Shown here in pieces: positions 11,244 through 23,285 of a stretch of 64,000 bases of DNA. The notes beneath the pieces were generated by a model, which was not told the origin of the DNA, made no database searches, and saw only the letters and a list, made by a program, of their open reading frames with translations. The stretch comes from Aphanomyces cochlioides. Lineage: Eukaryota; Oomycota; Saprolegniomycetes; Saprolegniales; Verrucalvaceae. How positions within the stretch are numbered: position 1 is the first letter of the stretch; each line of letters opens with the position of its first letter. A program made the translations under genes and the position numbers. Location: assembly GCA_019828595.1 (NCBI GenBank), contig JAHQRK010000007.1:186001-250000 (forward strand), given 5' to 3'.

Positions 11244-13353
11244 TTTGAATGTAATTGTTTCGTTGACTTTATTTGAAATGAAATTGACCTTCATTTTTCA
11301 TTCGCATATTAGATTGAAATGGCATTGACTTTATTATAAATACCTATGGAAGTCCATGATTTTATTTCAATGCATATTTTAAAATGTCGTTGATATATTT
11401 ATTTCTTGCCTGTGCTTATTTTGTTGAAATATGGACTAGTTTAAGCGCAAAAAGGTGTACTTCTAAACTTGATGTATATTGACTGTCCGAATTGGCATGG
11501 TCACCTTCTTTGAAAGATGACTGCACGCTTACAACTTTCATAGCTTGAGAATAGTGTTAATCCATAATGAGTACGCCTCTTCACATGAGCATACACTCGC
11601 CAAGACACCGATCCTGCATGATATCGAGTTCCTTAGGCTCATTCTACAATAAACTATGTTGATTGATAGGAATGTAATTTCAGCTTTTCCCATTAATTAT
11701 TAAAATATTGTTGGACCGGATAAAATACTTTCACAAGAAAATGTCGGATAAAATATGACGAAATATCGGAATCGTCGGAAAAATAGTCGACCCTTTTCCG
11801 ATAATATTTTTGTGATAGGTATACAAATCTCAAGTCATAGAGATATTACACATGAAATTGTCGGAAAGATAATCGGTGCTATTTGCTTGGTAGTTAATAT
11901 AAATTCTACAGGCAGTCGTTACCATCAAAAAGAGATTTCATGCTCCACAATTTCAAGGTGAAAATTACAAGCCCTATGCAGCTATTACGATGACTCTAAA
12001 CGTCTCGTAGTTGATTGTTATCAACATGAATATTGATCTAATTTAAATGAATTGAAATAAGCTTTCAAGTGCCGGTACTTGTGTAGGTTGAATTGCTGTC
12101 CAAATATCTTCGGAACTATTGAATCACAAATAAACGAGTGGGGTTTATCTGAATACATTGTATGTAGGATTGACATGCATTAGTACCTCTACATTCCTTT
12201 AAAATGTTCGTTATCCTCTCAGTCAAGGAGTCATTTTACCATTTTAGAATCTCAACCTTGTTGATCAAACTGCATTACGTTTGCAGACAAACTCAAGTAC
12301 TTTAGCTTGCAACTGAATAATAATATTTCATGTTTAATCGAGCGCAACATCTCAAAGCTCCCTTTTGCGCTGGAATTGTAGGACAACACGCTATTCAACA
12401 CATACACTTAAAGTCTCTCTCTAATTCAATATCGCTTCAATTTACTACTCTGACGGGATGTAAAATACGTCAAAATACTCACTATTTGAAAATAGTGGCT
12501 GTGATGCATGTCTCTGCCTGATATTTGGCTCACATGAACTCCATGAATAACTTAAACCTCAGAAATGTCCAAGGCGATCATGACATTCAAATTTATTTAT
12601 AATATTAACCAATCACATCACCAACGTATCAATTCCGAAACCTCGTCCGACAAATTCCCAGTACAATACGGAGGACCCGTAAAAATACAGGTACAGCGCA
12701 TTGTTGTCGTCTGAAGCAATTTTTTTAATAAATATAATTTGACGATTATATGTTTCGCAAGGGAATTGGATGGTAGAGAATGCTGGGGAGTTCATTTTGA
12801 TAACTCGTGGATGAGAAAGTGAAGACCGTCAAAACGCGGCGTCGCTATAGTCCAGAAACGAAACGAAATGTCTTGCGCGGGTTGACTGAAAAAACTAAGC
12901 AACGTGTCGCCAATCTCAGCGGTGTGACGAGGGGATGAGAGAGTCACAAATAATAAAGATGATCAACCGCAATCGAACACCAGGCAATCGTATTCTCGCA
13001 AGAAACTGAAGGACGCACAAGGTAGGATGAACACCTTGTTTGCACTTGAGGTGGAAATGAATTCTAATCTATACATGCATATGGAAGCTCGAGGACGAGC
13101 TGTCGATGACGAGGAGTCCTTTCGAGGAGGATGAGGAACCTTTGACGATGGATGGGCCCTGGAAGGTTAGTCGAAGGGATGCATGTCAATCAAGTAGTGA
13201 CACGCTCATCACCGTCACATACCCCCCCACTAAAGGTCGACTACGTCGGCCGGCCGAGGTGATGGGCGTGGAGCAGTAAGGACGAGAGCGGGGGTGGATG
13301 AGAGGTGGAGAGGTCCCAATCAATCTGGTCAAAAATTTTGACTACCAATCAGA
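11244..13353. other. AT-rich intergenic stretch, no gene recognised
   Basis: No convincing ORF. From about 12,830 base composition becomes GC-richer, and a C-run plus purine-rich text near 13,080-13,260 resembles transposon terminal sequence. No matching second copy is in the window. Confidence 0.35.
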
Positions 13354-13407
13354 TTGAGGTCACGTCCCGTCACACACACATCACAGTCGGAGTGTTCAGT
13401 GCGCACA

Positions 13408-13668
13408 ATGCAGGACCGCGGAGAAGACATCATCGTGAAGGCTCGGGCCGAGGACTTGGCGAGGGTCGTGCGTGAGGCGACTGAGACCGTTAGAACGGCG
13501 AAGACTTGCTTGGAAGCGGCTTTGGAAAGGATGCAGCTGGTGGCCCATCAGTCCGAAGAGCTTGTCGAGGAGGCAGGAGCTGACAAGCCATCAGACAAGG
13601 GCGCGTCCGCAGAGTGGGTTGAGGCTTCGAAGACCCAGAAGGTGTCATTGTTAAGGTGGTTTGGATGA
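13408..13668 (+). CDS. Small helical ORF, possibly a gag N-terminal fragment
   Basis: Open frame of 86 aa from ATG 13408 (frame open from 13354). It is charged and predicted helical, with heptad-like spacing (EDLARVVREATETVRTAK, then LEAALERMQLVAHQSEE). Its codon use is GC-rich, unlike the AT-rich surroundings. It follows sequence that looks like a transposon end, and the helical acidic N-terminus is like that of gypsy gag proteins, so a retroelement fragment is a fair guess. No domain is recognised and it could be a chance ORF. Confidence 0.25.
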   Translation: MQDRGEDIIVKARAEDLARVVREATETVRTAKTCLEAALERMQLVAHQSEELVEEAGADKPSDKGASAEWVEASKTQKVSLLRWFG

Positions 13669-14681
13669 GTTGGACACGCATCGAAATTGGCGTGAGAACG
13701 AACGCTTGCTCCAAGCCGTGTCGAACAAGTCGCGGTCAACCAGCAAGCGCGTGACAGGTCCTTCACCCAGTAATTGAGCAGTTTCTTGACAAGCCCTATA
13801 GATGTTGACGAGAGAAAAAAAAATTTGCACACAGAAAATCAGGAGTTATAGTCTATTTTTTGGGAATCACAGAAAATGTACCATGATACATGAACATCTG
13901 TCGAGAAATTGCGATTTTCATGACAAGGTGTACTTTCGTTTGTGGGGAATCCTTATCAGTTGGGCAAATTCACCCTGGAACTGTCCACCACATGAAATCG
14001 TCCAGATGTCCAAGGAAAAAAATGTACAACTGTCAACGCCACACCCGCAGCCAGCCGAATCGTCCCGGCACATGAGCTCATTCCGCTGTTAATGTGGGCT
14101 TCAAAGCGAATGGCCGCCAATGTTTACCTGGCTTTAATGACATAGGAATGATAACCAAAACAATTTTATATTTATTAAATTCATTAAAACGAGGGAGCAA
14201 AAACATTAGATTGTATTACAGTAAGGTTTTTGTTTTCTGCTAAGGAGTTCCTGATTTCCTTTCATTTTTCATTCAACACAGAAAAGATCGGAAGTTCCCG
14301 TACCGGATATGGCATACTGTAGTTCCAAACGTACATGCATCATATGCGTCCACCCGGGCGATCGACGTCTTTCTTGGTTGGCCGCCCGGGTGGACACTTC
14401 TAGTTGTAAAAGGGATCGGGGCACTGCAAAGTGACACAACATGAAGAATTTCTTCATCTGTTGCCACTTAGCGTTCACATCCTATTGTCCTCCAGAGGTC
14501 ATCCGCGAAACACGTCACTGAAATAAACATGCTAATAATTAATATCATTTTTATCTTGGTTATTCTATGGTTCTTTTGTCTGCTAAAAAAGCATTCCTTG
14601 AGAGATCAATAATCAATTTTAGAAAAATATTTATTGAAAATTGACAAATATAATTTTTTGAAGTTATATGATGAAGCTTAA
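13669..14681. other. Non-coding stretch with a small GC-rich hairpin
   Basis: No gene recognised. Twelve-base arms GTCCACCCGGGC (14348-14359) and GCCCGGGTGGAC (14384-14395) could form a hairpin with a 24-base loop in otherwise AT-rich DNA. Confidence 0.4.
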
Positions 14682-15413
14682 GGGCGGGTCTGGACGCCAC
14701 CAAAAATGGCATAAAAATGCCAAAAAATGCTATAATTCGAAGTATGCCATAATGTTCAATTTTGACTGTCTGGATGCCACCTTCTCAAAGAATTTTTTGT
14801 CACAATTTTCTGGAGTTTTGGCCAAATTATGCCATAAAAAAATGGACCAAATTGGTCTATTTTATTTATGACATATTTTCGTCATGAACGCACTGATCGA
14901 GTCAAGCTTGAGATTCAGCTTGTCATCTCTACAAAAATACACGCACACACTATATATTTTCACTAAATTGTTATTTGTCTGGATGCCACAACTTGAGGCC
15001 CACAAGAAACTTCAACATTACGATTGTTGTCATACTGCTGTGTCAGTCTCTTCCTACCGGAAACTTTGAAATGAGCCAGAGATGAGCAAGGCTCGATCAC
15101 TGTCGCTTCTCAGAGTGTTAGAACATGCAACAGTGATAATATATAGTGTGTGCGTGTATTTTTGTAGAGATGACAAGCTGAATCTCAAGCTTGACTCGAT
15201 CAGTGCGTTCATGACGAAAATATGTCATAAAAAAATAGACCAATTTGGTCCATTTTTTTTATGGCATAATTTGGCCAAAACTCCAGAAAATTGTGACAAA
15301 AAATTCTTTGAGAAGGTGACATCCAGACAGTCAAAATTGAAAATTATGGCATATTTCGAATTATGGCATTTTTTGGCATTTTATGCCATTTTTGGTGGCA
15401 TCCAGACCCGCCC
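14682..15413. mobile_element. MITE-like foldback element with arms of about 275 bp
   Basis: The left arm 14682-14957 is repeated in inverse orientation at 15139-15413, collinear except for scattered mismatches and short indels. The outer ends are GGGCGGGTCTGGA and its complement. TAA flanks both ends (14679-14681 and 15414-15416), the TWA-type target duplication expected of PIF/Harbinger elements. The central 181 bp holds no ORF of note. The arms contain nested short palindromic ATGCCATxxTTGGCAT-like text. It is a non-autonomous element, plausibly mobilised by a Harbinger transposase such as the one at 18.3-19.5 kb, although its terminal sequence differs from the palindrome beside that gene. 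Confidence 0.75.
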
Positions 15414-17299
15414 TAAACAATATTTTACAAAGCAAATATATATGTTTATACAGGTATTGCTGTTTTGAAATTTCGATCCAATTCTCAAGTATTGATGTAA
15501 AAGCTTCAAAATATAATCATATCGAAAATATACATCAATACAAGGGAAAAAAACGTAAAGGTTTACTAAAACTGACGACAATATCAGAACAGCCCCCCCT
15601 AATGCCACCTATGTGATCGGCAGCACAACGATCCTTCCAAAGCATCGACATGATCGGCAGCACCACCGATTCCTTAAAAGCGGTGTGACGTGTTCGGCAG
15701 CACGAACGATCCCTCCAAAGCAGTGTGTTAATCATCTCAGGCTGTTTGCAATGCTTGTGCTTGGCCAGATGGATATTGAGCGCCTAGAACCAACGCATCG
15801 ACTTGCGTCGATTCATACTAGTAGGGATCCACTGGAAGCCGGCGATGGTGAAGTCCTCTGTGACAACTCGAACGTTAGGCGATTACGTGATAGTGGACGG
15901 CTTCTGGAACGAACGAGGCATAAGTACGCTGCGTTGACATTCTACTCATGCCATTTACTCTGCTCTGATGTGTTGCCTCAGAAAGGAAGCGACGACCCAT
16001 CAATGGGCTCGACATAGACCTTGCACTCTGAGTCCGAGTCTCGGAGGAATATGTCTCACCATTAGTCTGAACTTTTTTGTTCGTGTAGACTTGGACGTGT
16101 CTCGCTGGGCATCTAAAATTTCCATTATTCATCTTGATTCGTCCAGCGATCACTCCAAGAAACTCTATCAGTAGGAACTTGCGACGCCTTGAACTCTACA
16201 TGCAACCAGTAACGGGGGGATGTCGTCCAAGTAGATGCCACATACGTTACAGCTGTCTAGTGTGGGTGCGGAATCGCATTTGTGTGCATTCCATTGCCGT
16301 TTGCTGTGGCATAGGCAAGATATCACATGGTATGGAGGATGCTCCAAGAAAATTGCAAAACAGATAACATCGCCCAAGACCACAGGACGATGGCAACGAT
16401 GAATTTCTTGACGGCACCTTGTGTGCACGTCCAAGAATCAATCGAGGTGCAATGCACGCGGAGTAGTTGAACTTTTAAATACTTTGTTCAACTAATACAT
16501 TCCTCTTCCATATTCACCCTTGTCTAAGTTCATTACGCAGCACACTCTTTCTCAACGCTTGCACTCCTTCTCCCACCTTGTCTGACAAGATACGCTTGCG
16601 CTGCACGCAATAGCATAACATTGCCTTAGATGTCCATTCCCTGTGATCCCGCGTCCTCGCTTCCCTCCGGTGTCGATGCTCTGGCCCTTCCTGGCCGCTA
16701 CGCTTTCCTCCACGCATCCCACCTTGTCTATCGTACTTAGATGTCCATTTCCTGTGATGCAACATCCTCGGTTCCCGCCTGTCTTGTGTTTTGCTCACCC
16801 TGGACTAATGCCGCCATGCGAGGTCAATTGTTAACGACAACGCGTCCCTCGTTGGATCCATGCTGACGACATTATAAACTGAACACACGATTACAGAACT
16901 TGGTGCTGTAACGAGGAAGCTAAGATACATCTAAGGCATGCGGGATATTGCTTGATTGCAAACTGTGACAACGACCACAAAATCAAAGAGTACAAGAATG
17001 ACACCGTGGCTTTCTGGTCGTTCTGACGTTCTTGTTTGTGAATTCTCTTGTTTATGTATCGGCCTGCAATATGTTTTCCTCCTAGCATATTGCACAGTGA
17101 GAAGCGCCGCATCCTGCAGACGGTTCCAGGGTGGTCTATTCTTCTAAGGAGGATATTTCCTCTCAACTCCTAACGTAATTCAATTCAAAATAGGAAATTT
17201 CCCTAGATGTAAGTCACGTGTGTGATTCTAGTGTACTAGTGTTATGCGTTACATTTGCCTGTGATTCCTCAATCTCAGCCTGCATTTCCGTATCTTGTT
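15414..17299. other. Non-coding stretch with degenerate direct repeats
   Basis: No gene recognised. About three copies of a 37-41 bp unit beginning GATCGGCAGCAC lie at 15615-15732. Farther on, CTTAGATGTCCATTCCCTGTG at 16625 recurs with one change at 16736, within two related segments of roughly 80-110 bp that both contain TCCCACCTTGTCT. These may be remnants of one decayed element. Confidence 0.4.
15615..15732 (+). repeat. Three-copy degenerate tandem repeat, 37-41 bp unit
   Basis: Units begin at 15615, 15652 and 15692 with GATCGGCAGCAC or GTTCGGCAGCAC, followed by ACGATCC or CCGATTCC and AAAGC. Copies differ by substitutions and small indels. Confidence 0.6.
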
Positions 17300-17442
17300 T
17301 GCAAGTTTTCTGTACTCATGTTGACGACGCACGAGAGGCCAAACGTCCAAAGGCGAGTGGGACCTCTGAAGCTCCAGTCTCGGGGGAGGAGACTCCAGAT
17401 TTTCCTCTTGGAGATTCCAGGGGCCAAAGTCCCGAAGTAATA

Positions 17443-18264
17443 ATGGTCTCAAGCGACGGTGGGTCTCCAGTATCGCCTAACAACGCTAACACTCAGCTCC
17501 ACCAAAATGTTCAATACACCCCACGAATGGTTGAAATCCTGCTGGAACTACGTTATGAGACTTTCGGCTCGAAGTTTCTACAAAACACAAGCAATGCACA
17601 AAGAGCTGTCTTGTGGGAGAAGCTCAGAATTAAGTTCAACATCGCAACAAGCCAAAATGTAATGTCGAGTGTGTTCATCTCTAATGCTGTATAGGTAACT
17701 GTAGTGTCTCTCAAAAACAAGATTACGAACTTGCGTAAAGAGGACTCTCGTCATGTTGCTTTCCTTCGCGAAACTGGGAATGATACTGACAACACTGTCC
17801 CTTTGCCAGAATACTGGGATACATTGGTTCAGTATTTTGGCGACAAGCATGGAATGGGTCACATTGCGTATGCTGACGACGGGCTATTGGAGAGTGCTGG
17901 GAGTAGCAGTCAAGATGATGTTGATGGTGATTCCGAAGAGCAAGCAGTCCCAAGCAATGGCAAAAACAGTCATAAGCGAATCATACAAGACGAAATAGAG
18001 CGTCAACGAAAGATGCGAAAGCCAAACATAAACAAACGGAATGATATTAGCTCTGGACTTGTAGCACTCGGTGAAAGCTTATCAAAGGGAATTGTCGAGG
18101 CAGCCAATTTGAAATCATCACGACCATCAACTGATAACTTGGAAAATGCTATAAGTGAAACCAACAAGCAACTCGAGGAAATGTCATCACTTTTGAAGCA
18201 ACATATTGATCAAAGCAGTGCTGTTCATACGGCTCTATTGAAGCTCTTACAAGAGAAATTCTAG
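17443..18264 (+). CDS. Harbinger-associated Myb/SANT-like accessory protein
   Basis: Exons 17443-17658 and 17695-18264 with a 36-bp GT-AG intron (gtaatgtcg to ctgtatag); 261 aa from the ATG at 17443. The frame is open further upstream to 17218, so an earlier start or extra exon is possible. The N-terminus is disordered. Residues about 25-75 (ILLELRYETFGSKFLQ, AVLWEKLRIKFNI) form the tri-helical Myb/trihelix-like DNA-binding pattern found in the second protein of PIF/Harbinger elements. An acidic linker follows, then a helical C-terminus (NAISETNKQLEEMSSLLKQH). It converges on the transposase 23 bp away, the usual two-gene layout. In known elements this partner carries the transposase to DNA. 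Confidence 0.65.
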
Positions 18265-18286
18265 AGACACTTGAACAAAATACATG

Positions 18287-19502
18287 TTATATTCTTTTGA
18301 TGAAGCTAGCTGCATATTGTTTGAGTTGGTTACGTGCCGGAATTGCATCTTCACCTTCAACTAAGTTTAGCTCAGAGTCAAAGACTTCATCGCCACCGAC
18401 ATGCATCCATTGACGAAGTCTTGGAACATTGTCATAAACGTCAAGAGTGTCTTCAAAGTCGATGAACCAATTGTGTAAGACCATGGTTGCGGTAATGATT
18501 TTTGCCATCTTAGTAGGTGTGTATTGAAGCAAGGGGGTCTTAAAAATGCGAAACGTATTCTTCCACAGACCAAAAGCTCTTTCGACTACAATTCGAGTGC
18601 GACTATGAATAAAATTAAAATGAGCCTCGTCGTCTGGCATGTTCTCACGTATACGAAAGGGAGTAATGATGTGGGCGAAAATTTTGTATCCAGCGTCAGC
18701 AAGATAACACCCACCAAGAGGCAATCGGGAATGGCTTGTTTTTCCAAACGACGACTGCTTGAAGAGCGATTTATCATTTTGGGAACCCGAACGCAATGAA
18801 AACGACCGAAATCGGAGATGTCCATCCACAAGGCTTGTAAATTAAATGCTGGAAAACCCTTTCTGCAATACCACCCCTCAAAGTCAGCAAAACGTTTGAT
18901 CTCAATCAGACAACCATCGATGGCACCATACACATTTGGCAAGCCACCTCGTAATTCAAATGCATCTCGCACATCTCCCATTCTTCACTTGTACGTGGCA
19001 ATGCAACGACCTCACGTAGGTAGAACTTGTTGAGAATAGATATAACTTGATAAATGTATATATGTGCTCTCGTTTTGCTTGTGCCAAAGACATGAGCTGT
19101 CTGATCAAGCCCATCGGAGTGAGTCAAGTAATGGAGCGTTATGGCAACGCGATCATCAATGCCAAAGACAGTGTTATGATGAAATGGCGCATGGAAATTT
19201 GACCACTTCATGTTCACCAGAGATACAATCTTCATAAAAACCCGGCGACTGCACCTCAGGTTTCGTTTGATCCACCCATCGAAACCACTCCCATCCTTGA
19301 TGCCCTGCCATGTTTTACTGCGCACGGAGTACTGGCGCTTGCTGGGAGCACGGGAACTTCGCATGTCAAATGTTGCTGCACTCGCAGCACTGAGAGCAAT
19401 GGCTGCGACGATGATCGATGTCTTCATGCAATGAAGTCGGGAAGGGAATATGAGATGGATGCAAACGCACGACGACGAGCCAATCAGAACGGAATCACCC
19501 AT
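18287..19502 (-). pseudogene. PIF/Harbinger (HARBI1-type) transposase with two frameshifts
   Basis: Reads leftwards in three successive frames that change near 18,970 and 18,820. The first part holds the N-terminal helical domain (FGIDDRVAITLHYLTHSDG). The second carries the first catalytic Asp in YGAIDGCLIEI. The third carries the second Asp in GGCYLADAGYKIFAHIITPF and the Glu in SRTRIVVERAFGLWKNTFRIF, followed by ITATMVLHNWFIDFED. These are the DDE positions of HARBI1-like nucleases. Both shifts go in the same direction (-1), and joining the frames gives a collinear transposase. Either two single-base changes have killed it or a tiny intron was missed. The accessory gene beside it is intact. 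Confidence 0.8.
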
Positions 19503-19605
19503 TTAGCAGACGAAATTTGCTTTTAGGACCTCCTCCATCTCCTAAAAATACTTTTGAGATTCTATGAGACGGGAAGCATTCTGATTGGCTGCGTCGCATT
19601 ATTTT

Positions 19606-19642
19606 TTACTTGGAACTGGCCCTTAGGGCCAGTTCCAAGTAA
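19606..19642. repeat. 37-bp perfect palindrome: two terminal repeats around TTA
   Basis: A 17-base arm ending in ACTTGGAACTGGCCC (to 19622) is mirrored by GGGCCAGTTCCAAGT starting at 19626, around a central TTA. Harbinger elements end GGG and duplicate TWA, so this reads as two element ends meeting at one target site, just beyond the Harbinger transposase. The matching opposite end was not found upstream. Confidence 0.65.
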
Positions 19643-19699
19643 CGCAGTACCAAAAATGAAAAGAAAAGATCTACTAGTAGTTTGCATAAACATAACAAA

Positions 19700-20334
19700 C
19701 TACTTATCGATTTTACCTCCTCTGGCCATGAGGACATCTGCGCATCTTCCTGGCATTGAATTTACGAGTCCATGTAGGTCATCAATCGAGATCTTAGACC
19801 ACTTGTCCTGGATAGTGGTAATCAAAGCACCGACTAATAAAAACTGTCTGCCATCGCAATAGACGCGGCGCGAAAGTATTCCCCATAAATTCTCAATAGG
19901 ATTTAGGTCAGGAGGGAGGTAGAATGGTCAAATAGAGGAATATTTTGGTCTCACAAAAACTCCATTGTTTTCTTGGCATTGTGCACGGGCGCATTATCCT
20001 GCATGAAAAGCATTTCTTCGTCCTTATTAGCCTAAAAAGGGAACCAAGTGACTTCTCAATACTCCGGTGTAAACATCGGAATCAATTCGGCCCTCGATGA
20101 CCACCCAATCACACAAGCCGAAGCCAGCAAATGCATCCCTGATCATGAAACCTCCATCGCCATGATTGCAGCTCATTCGGGGTTTTATAGTCATCGGGGG
20201 GGCTTGAGGAGTGTTCTGATTGCCTTTTCCGATCGCCCCAAGTGAGCTGCAATTGCTCGATTCGAGAATCCAAACTTGAGCATTGAGAGGGCAATTCCTT
20301 GCTCCACCTCGTTTAAAATCTCTCTAGCTCCCAT
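19700..20334 (-). pseudogene. Tc1-like transposase, internally deleted
   Basis: Begins at ATG 20334 with a paired-like helix-turn-helix (SMLKFGFSNRAIAAHLGRSEK). It then changes frame to the catalytic region: GGFMIRDAFAGFGLCDW, MLFMQDNAPVHNAKKTMEF (second Asp) and FYLPPDLNPIENLWGILSRR (the Glu), ending at the TAG at 19702-19700. Total length is about 210 codons, against the roughly 340 usual for Tc1 enzymes. A central part including the first catalytic Asp is missing, and there are stops and shifts. It is a dead deletion derivative. Confidence 0.75.
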
Positions 20335-20861
20335 TCTACATAGTTAATAACTCTTATTAATGAAGATTGCACTTACTCGTCGCTGTTTAGACTTGTATCT
20401 CTCGCACAAAATGCAAATTTTGAAGTGCGTCTATTCATCCTTGGCTCCACAAATGTCATTTATGTCCTTTAACTTTTCTTCCAATCATATTTAGAATCTG
20501 GAATTTTTGACATGATCTAATTTTTTTTAAATAATATTTTATCAAAAATAACGATTTTTGTATTTAAAAAATAGTTGATTTTAAATTTATAAGCCAATCA
20601 AAATCATTGATATGCATGATTTTTGGTGTGCTGATGTGATGTGGTTAAAACTGCCGAAAGTTCAAGTGCGTCTAGCGCACTTTGTTTCGGACCAGAGTAG
20701 TACGTGGATGCTCTTTGACCAATCAAAAGTCAGTATCACTGTACTTGTACAGATATACCCCTCAATACCGAACAGTGCCAAAATATTGAATATGAAAGGA
20801 AATTAATGTGCCCAAGGACAAGTATGAACAAAAAACATGATTTTACAGAGGAAATGTACTT
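20335..20861. other. AT-rich non-coding stretch
   Basis: No ORF with family resemblance. The motif AAGTGCGTCTA recurs at about 20,423 and 20,662. Probably transposon flank. Confidence 0.35.
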
Positions 20862-21318
20862 TTATGGTTGAGACAATGTCAAGTCAGCCAACAAACGAGG
20901 TGACTCGAAGATTTCCCGGTCAGGCCCTGAAGACAGAATCTTGGCATGCTGCCAGCAGCTAGCGATTGAGTTAGATGACATACCTGCCCATACAGCTTTC
21001 GACATTTCCATGGCTTCAAGGATATTGAACTTAAAGCACGACACAGCATCATGGCCATTGTTGAAACGATCAAGAGATATTTCCATTTGCATGTTCTTGT
21101 AAGCATTCTTGAAGGATGCAATGACACCAGCATCCATGGGTTGGACATGGGCAGTCGTTCTTGGTGGCAAGTTGTGTCGTAGTTGGAATCGATACAACCA
21201 CCCACGAGAAAAAACCAGCAGTGATATTGTGTTTCCTTGTAATACAGCGAGCTTGGAGTAGAATTGATCGTTGACTTACAAAGAACTCTCGGGATTCAGC
21301 ATGAACGATCCACTTCAT
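20862..21318 (-). pseudogene. pogo/jerky-type DDE transposase C-terminal remnant
   Basis: The minus strand carries HNLPPRTTAHVQPMDAGVIA followed by SFKNAYKNMQMEISLDRF. This is the diagnostic segment around the third catalytic Asp of DDE_1 (pogo/Tigger/jerky) transposases, whose usual form is LPPNTTxxxQPxDxGxI. The upstream catalytic part has decayed, with frame changes between 21,318 and 21,180 and no recognisable first or second Asp. The C-terminal helices continue to 20,862. It is not a copy of the intact pogo element at 56.2 kb, because the surrounding residues differ strongly. Confidence 0.7.
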
Positions 21319-21938
21319 TAATCCTAATTCGAGTTGCGGAGACTTAACGCACAGTTTCTTCTTTCGTCGACTATCCTCGTGTAGATCTATTCATTTAAAG
21401 TGTGTTCGGTATTGAGAGGTTTATCTGTATTTTTACAGGTCCTCTGTAATGGTTGAGACGGAAGAATTACAGAAGCGGGGCCACCAATAGAGTTATTTCA
21501 GTTGGCCAATCAAAATGCTTAGACTTAGTGACCCTCATTTGAGACTAAAATAGCCTGCTACTTTCATGAAGCAGTCGAAGGTGCACCATTTCTACTGATA
21601 AATTACAATAGTTGATCAGCCAGGAGCCGTCATCCCCAATCGATGCCATGGAATGGAACATCCCAAACCGAACGTGGCGTAGTGTCCCTTGTGAGGTACG
21701 ACGAAATGAGTTTTCCTCCTTTATCACCATCGTTCGTATAGACCAATATCGTGGCTGTGCATAGGTCAATGCAGCTTCGCTTGTCTGCGATGTACCGCGA
21801 TGCAACTTGCATCTTAAACCGAGCCAAAGCCCAGAGGCTACGCTAGACTGAATAATTGCAATTGAAATGCTGATAAAGTCATTATACTTGATTAAAGAAT
21901 ACTAGTTCAAAGTTCATATAAAAGTGGAAAGATCACCT
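21319..21938. other. Intergenic; one unassigned minus-strand ORF
   Basis: An ORF at 21545-21827 (minus) encodes text such as DTTPRSVWDVPFHGIDWG that I do not recognise. Overlapping frames carry the same segment, so it may be a decayed exon. The last 100 bp contain the promoter of the next gene (TTCATATAAAAGTG near 21,912). Confidence 0.3.
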
Positions 21939-23260
21939 ATGGCAACAACTCGATCGCTCCCAACGGACGACTGGCCGACGACTACGACGCGATTGCAGCG
22001 CGAGACGGAAAGCTCATGCACGGCATTCTTTGTTCCGATGGATTCTCTTCCTAAGAGTGAACTTCACAAGCTCCAAATGGCTGGATTCATCAACCAAGAC
22101 AACCAAGTGCGCCTCCTCCGTGACAAGCACATTCCATACCTCATCCGCGGACTGGAGTATCTGCCGCCAGGTTACGCGTCCATGGATGCCTCTCGACCAT
22201 GGTTTATGTATTGGATCCTGCACTCGCTCGAATTGCTCGACGACGAAGAGGATATTCAAAAGTTTGCCGACAGTTGTATGAACACAATCAAGAGGTGCTG
22301 GAGTGGGTCGTTTGGAGGTGGCTTCGGCGGAGGAATTATCCAGCTAGGTCACATGGCGACGACTTATGCCTCATGCTTGGCTCTTGCGACCATTGGAACG
22401 CCTGAAGCTTACGATCTCGTCGATCGTAAGGGCTTATATGATTTCTTTCTCTCGCTGAAAGATCCCGCGACCGGTGCTTTCCATGCACACGACCAAGGGT
22501 ACGTCTTGCACTTTACGAAAGGCCTCATCCACGCTTAGGGAACTTGACGTCCGTACAACATATTGTGCCATCTCAATCGCTAGCTTGTATGGCATTCTAA
22601 CACCAGAGCTCACCGCTGGCGTGGTTGATTTCGTCCGTGCTTGTCAAACGTACGAAGGCGGCTTTGGTCCATTTCCATACCAGGAAGCTCATGGTGGGTA
22701 TTGCTTTTGTGCTGCCGCAATCTTGCATATTCTAAATGCCTGGGACGCTGTCGACGTTGACGCTTTGCTGGTACGCACTTCGTCGCTTAATGGTTTATCG
22801 TGCTCTGTAGCATTACACAGCGCATCGACAAATGGCAGTCGAAGGAGGCTATCAAGGCCGCACCAACAAACTAGTCGATGGTTGCTACAGCTTTTGGCAA
22901 GGATCAGTGCCTGCGCTGCTCGCTAGCGCCAACAAGAGCGGAGGTATTTCGATTCCTAGCTCGTCCTGGATTAATCTCTGTCGCCTAGGATCGTACGTGA
23001 GCGATGCTGAAGCGCACCAGCGCTATATTCTCTTGTGCGGTCAACAAATCGAAGGTGGCCTTCGAGACAAGCCTGGCAAACCACGAGACCATTATCATTC
23101 TTGCTACGTCCTCAGCGGCTTGTCGCTGTCGCAATGGCACGGAAATACCCTTGTAGGTGACAGCCAGAACCTTCTCATTGAGACGCATCCCGCGTATAAC
23201 ATTGCTCTCGACAAAGTTGGCCGCATTCAAGCGTACTTTGCGGCCAAAGACAAGAAGTGA
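21939..23260 (+). CDS. FNTB: Protein farnesyltransferase subunit beta
   Basis: Catalytic subunit that transfers farnesyl from farnesyl diphosphate to the Cys of CaaX proteins, working with an alpha subunit in the cytosol. Exons 21939-22498, 22539-22770 and 22811-23260 with GT-AG introns of 40 and 40 bp; 413 aa, normal for the family. Prenyltransferase alpha-alpha-barrel repeats are clear: GGFGGGIIQLGHMATTYASC, then DVRTTYCAISIASLYGIL, YEGGFGPFPYQEAHGGYCFC and GGLRDKPGKPRDHYHSCY. Zinc ligands are visible as Asp and Cys in LVDGCYSFWQGS and His in DHYHSCYVLSGLSL. The first ATG of the long frame is at 21939, about 25 bp downstream of a TATA-like AT-rich stretch. The gene converges on an unknown gene 25 bp away. 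Intact. Confidence 0.95.
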
Positions 23261-23285
23261 TCGTCGAGATAGTTTCTAAATCATG

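Noticed and set aside
21545..21827. Minus-strand ORF next to the FNTB promoter
   Set aside because: No family resemblance and competing frames; described only as intergenic.
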